Below, piece by piece: positions 30,135 through 30,224 of a DNA stretch of 30,224 bases; within the stretch, counting starts at the first letter, position 1, and every line of letters begins with the position of its first letter. The notes beneath the pieces are model-generated. The model was not told the DNA's origin. It searched no databases and was given only the letters and a program-made list of their open reading frames with translations. Source of the DNA: Spirogloea muscicola (taxonomy: Eukaryota > Streptophyta > Zygnematophyceae > Spirogloeales > Spirogloeaceae); assembly GCA_009602725.1 (NCBI GenBank), contig WELB01000001.1, forward strand, positions 2,119,185 through 2,149,408, written 5' to 3'. The position numbers and the translations under genes were made by a program.

Positions 30135-30224
<90 letters not shown>
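30135..30224. repeat. Run of 90 T at the window end
   Basis: Uninterrupted T from 30135 to the last base. In ligase gene orientation this is poly(A) directly upstream of an open GC-rich frame, an unlikely natural 5' flank. A contig-end or sequencing artefact is the first suspicion; a retroposed poly(A) tail is the alternative. Confidence 0.9.

Noticed and set aside
30115-30224. Animal Alu-like contamination (GCCTCGGCC next to poly-T)
   Set aside because: Only nine bases resemble the Alu word. The adjacent sequence continues the reading frame of the algal ligase, so the match is chance.
1-30224. CRISPR arrays, bacterial operons, rRNA or tRNA genes
   Set aside because: No regularly spaced identical repeats with unique spacers, no operon-like overlaps with ribosome-binding sites, and no cloverleaf or rRNA words were seen. 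Gene structure is clearly eukaryotic.

Overview
This window looks like nuclear DNA from a green alga (Chlorophyta). I base that on four observations. The genes are densely interrupted by short GT-AG introns (about 110-390 nt). Exons are GC-rich with long Ala/Gly runs from GCC/GCG repeats. The encoded proteins resemble land-plant versions rather than animal or fungal ones (AUG6/HAUS6, CDKE/CDK8, MBR1/2-type RING-H2, a plant plastid-type unknown protein). Plant-type telomere-like TTTAGGG words also occur. I cannot name the species. Three single N bases (4116, 19602, 22778) lie at or near GC-trinucleotide repeats and probably mark collapsed assembly gaps.

Left half, about 1-16.7 kb: gene-poor and repeat-rich. 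A small multi-exon gene on the minus strand (2337-3336, 5' end unresolved) encodes a member of an uncharacterised plant/algal family. At about 3.64-3.97 kb two degenerate telomere-like blocks face each other in inverted orientation. Two related minus-strand genes (6671-8065 and 11501-12850) encode membrane-anchored MycE/TylF-type SAM-dependent O-methyltransferases; each sits in a direct tandem duplication unit of about 2.1 kb. Around and between them is a mosaic of 5'-truncated non-LTR retrotransposon pieces. The most informative piece (9614-10385) keeps an endonuclease-like domain and the protein C-terminus. At least three other fragments carry only the tail, which ends in Leu-Thr-Arg-Gly-Tyr-stop, and many short modules contain a GGCTGG/CCAGCC hairpin. 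An AT-rich ORF at 15456-15821 resembles the tail of a type-B DNA polymerase of a Polinton- or virus-like element.

Right half, about 16.7-30.2 kb: four conserved eukaryotic genes packed closely. In order they are HAUS6/AUG6 (minus, augmin subunit for microtubule branching), TRM11 (minus, tRNA G10 N2-methyltransferase), CDK8/CDKE (plus, Mediator kinase) and an MBR1/2-like RING-H2 ubiquitin ligase (minus). I rebuilt all exons of TRM11, and all CDK8 exons except the first part, by matching splice sites to family alignments. The CDK8 model lacks its ATP-binding glycine loop. The expected place for it coincides with the N at 22778, directly beside a 170-bp near-perfect palindrome, which points to an assembly defect. 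TRM11 and CDK8 are divergent and share about 0.4 kb upstream. CDK8 and the ligase converge. The window ends in 90 consecutive T.

Functional links: CDK8 is a Mediator kinase, and Arabidopsis MBR1/MBR2 ligases act on the Mediator subunit MED25, so their adjacency is notable but may be chance. The other genes are housekeeping functions with no evident pathway link.
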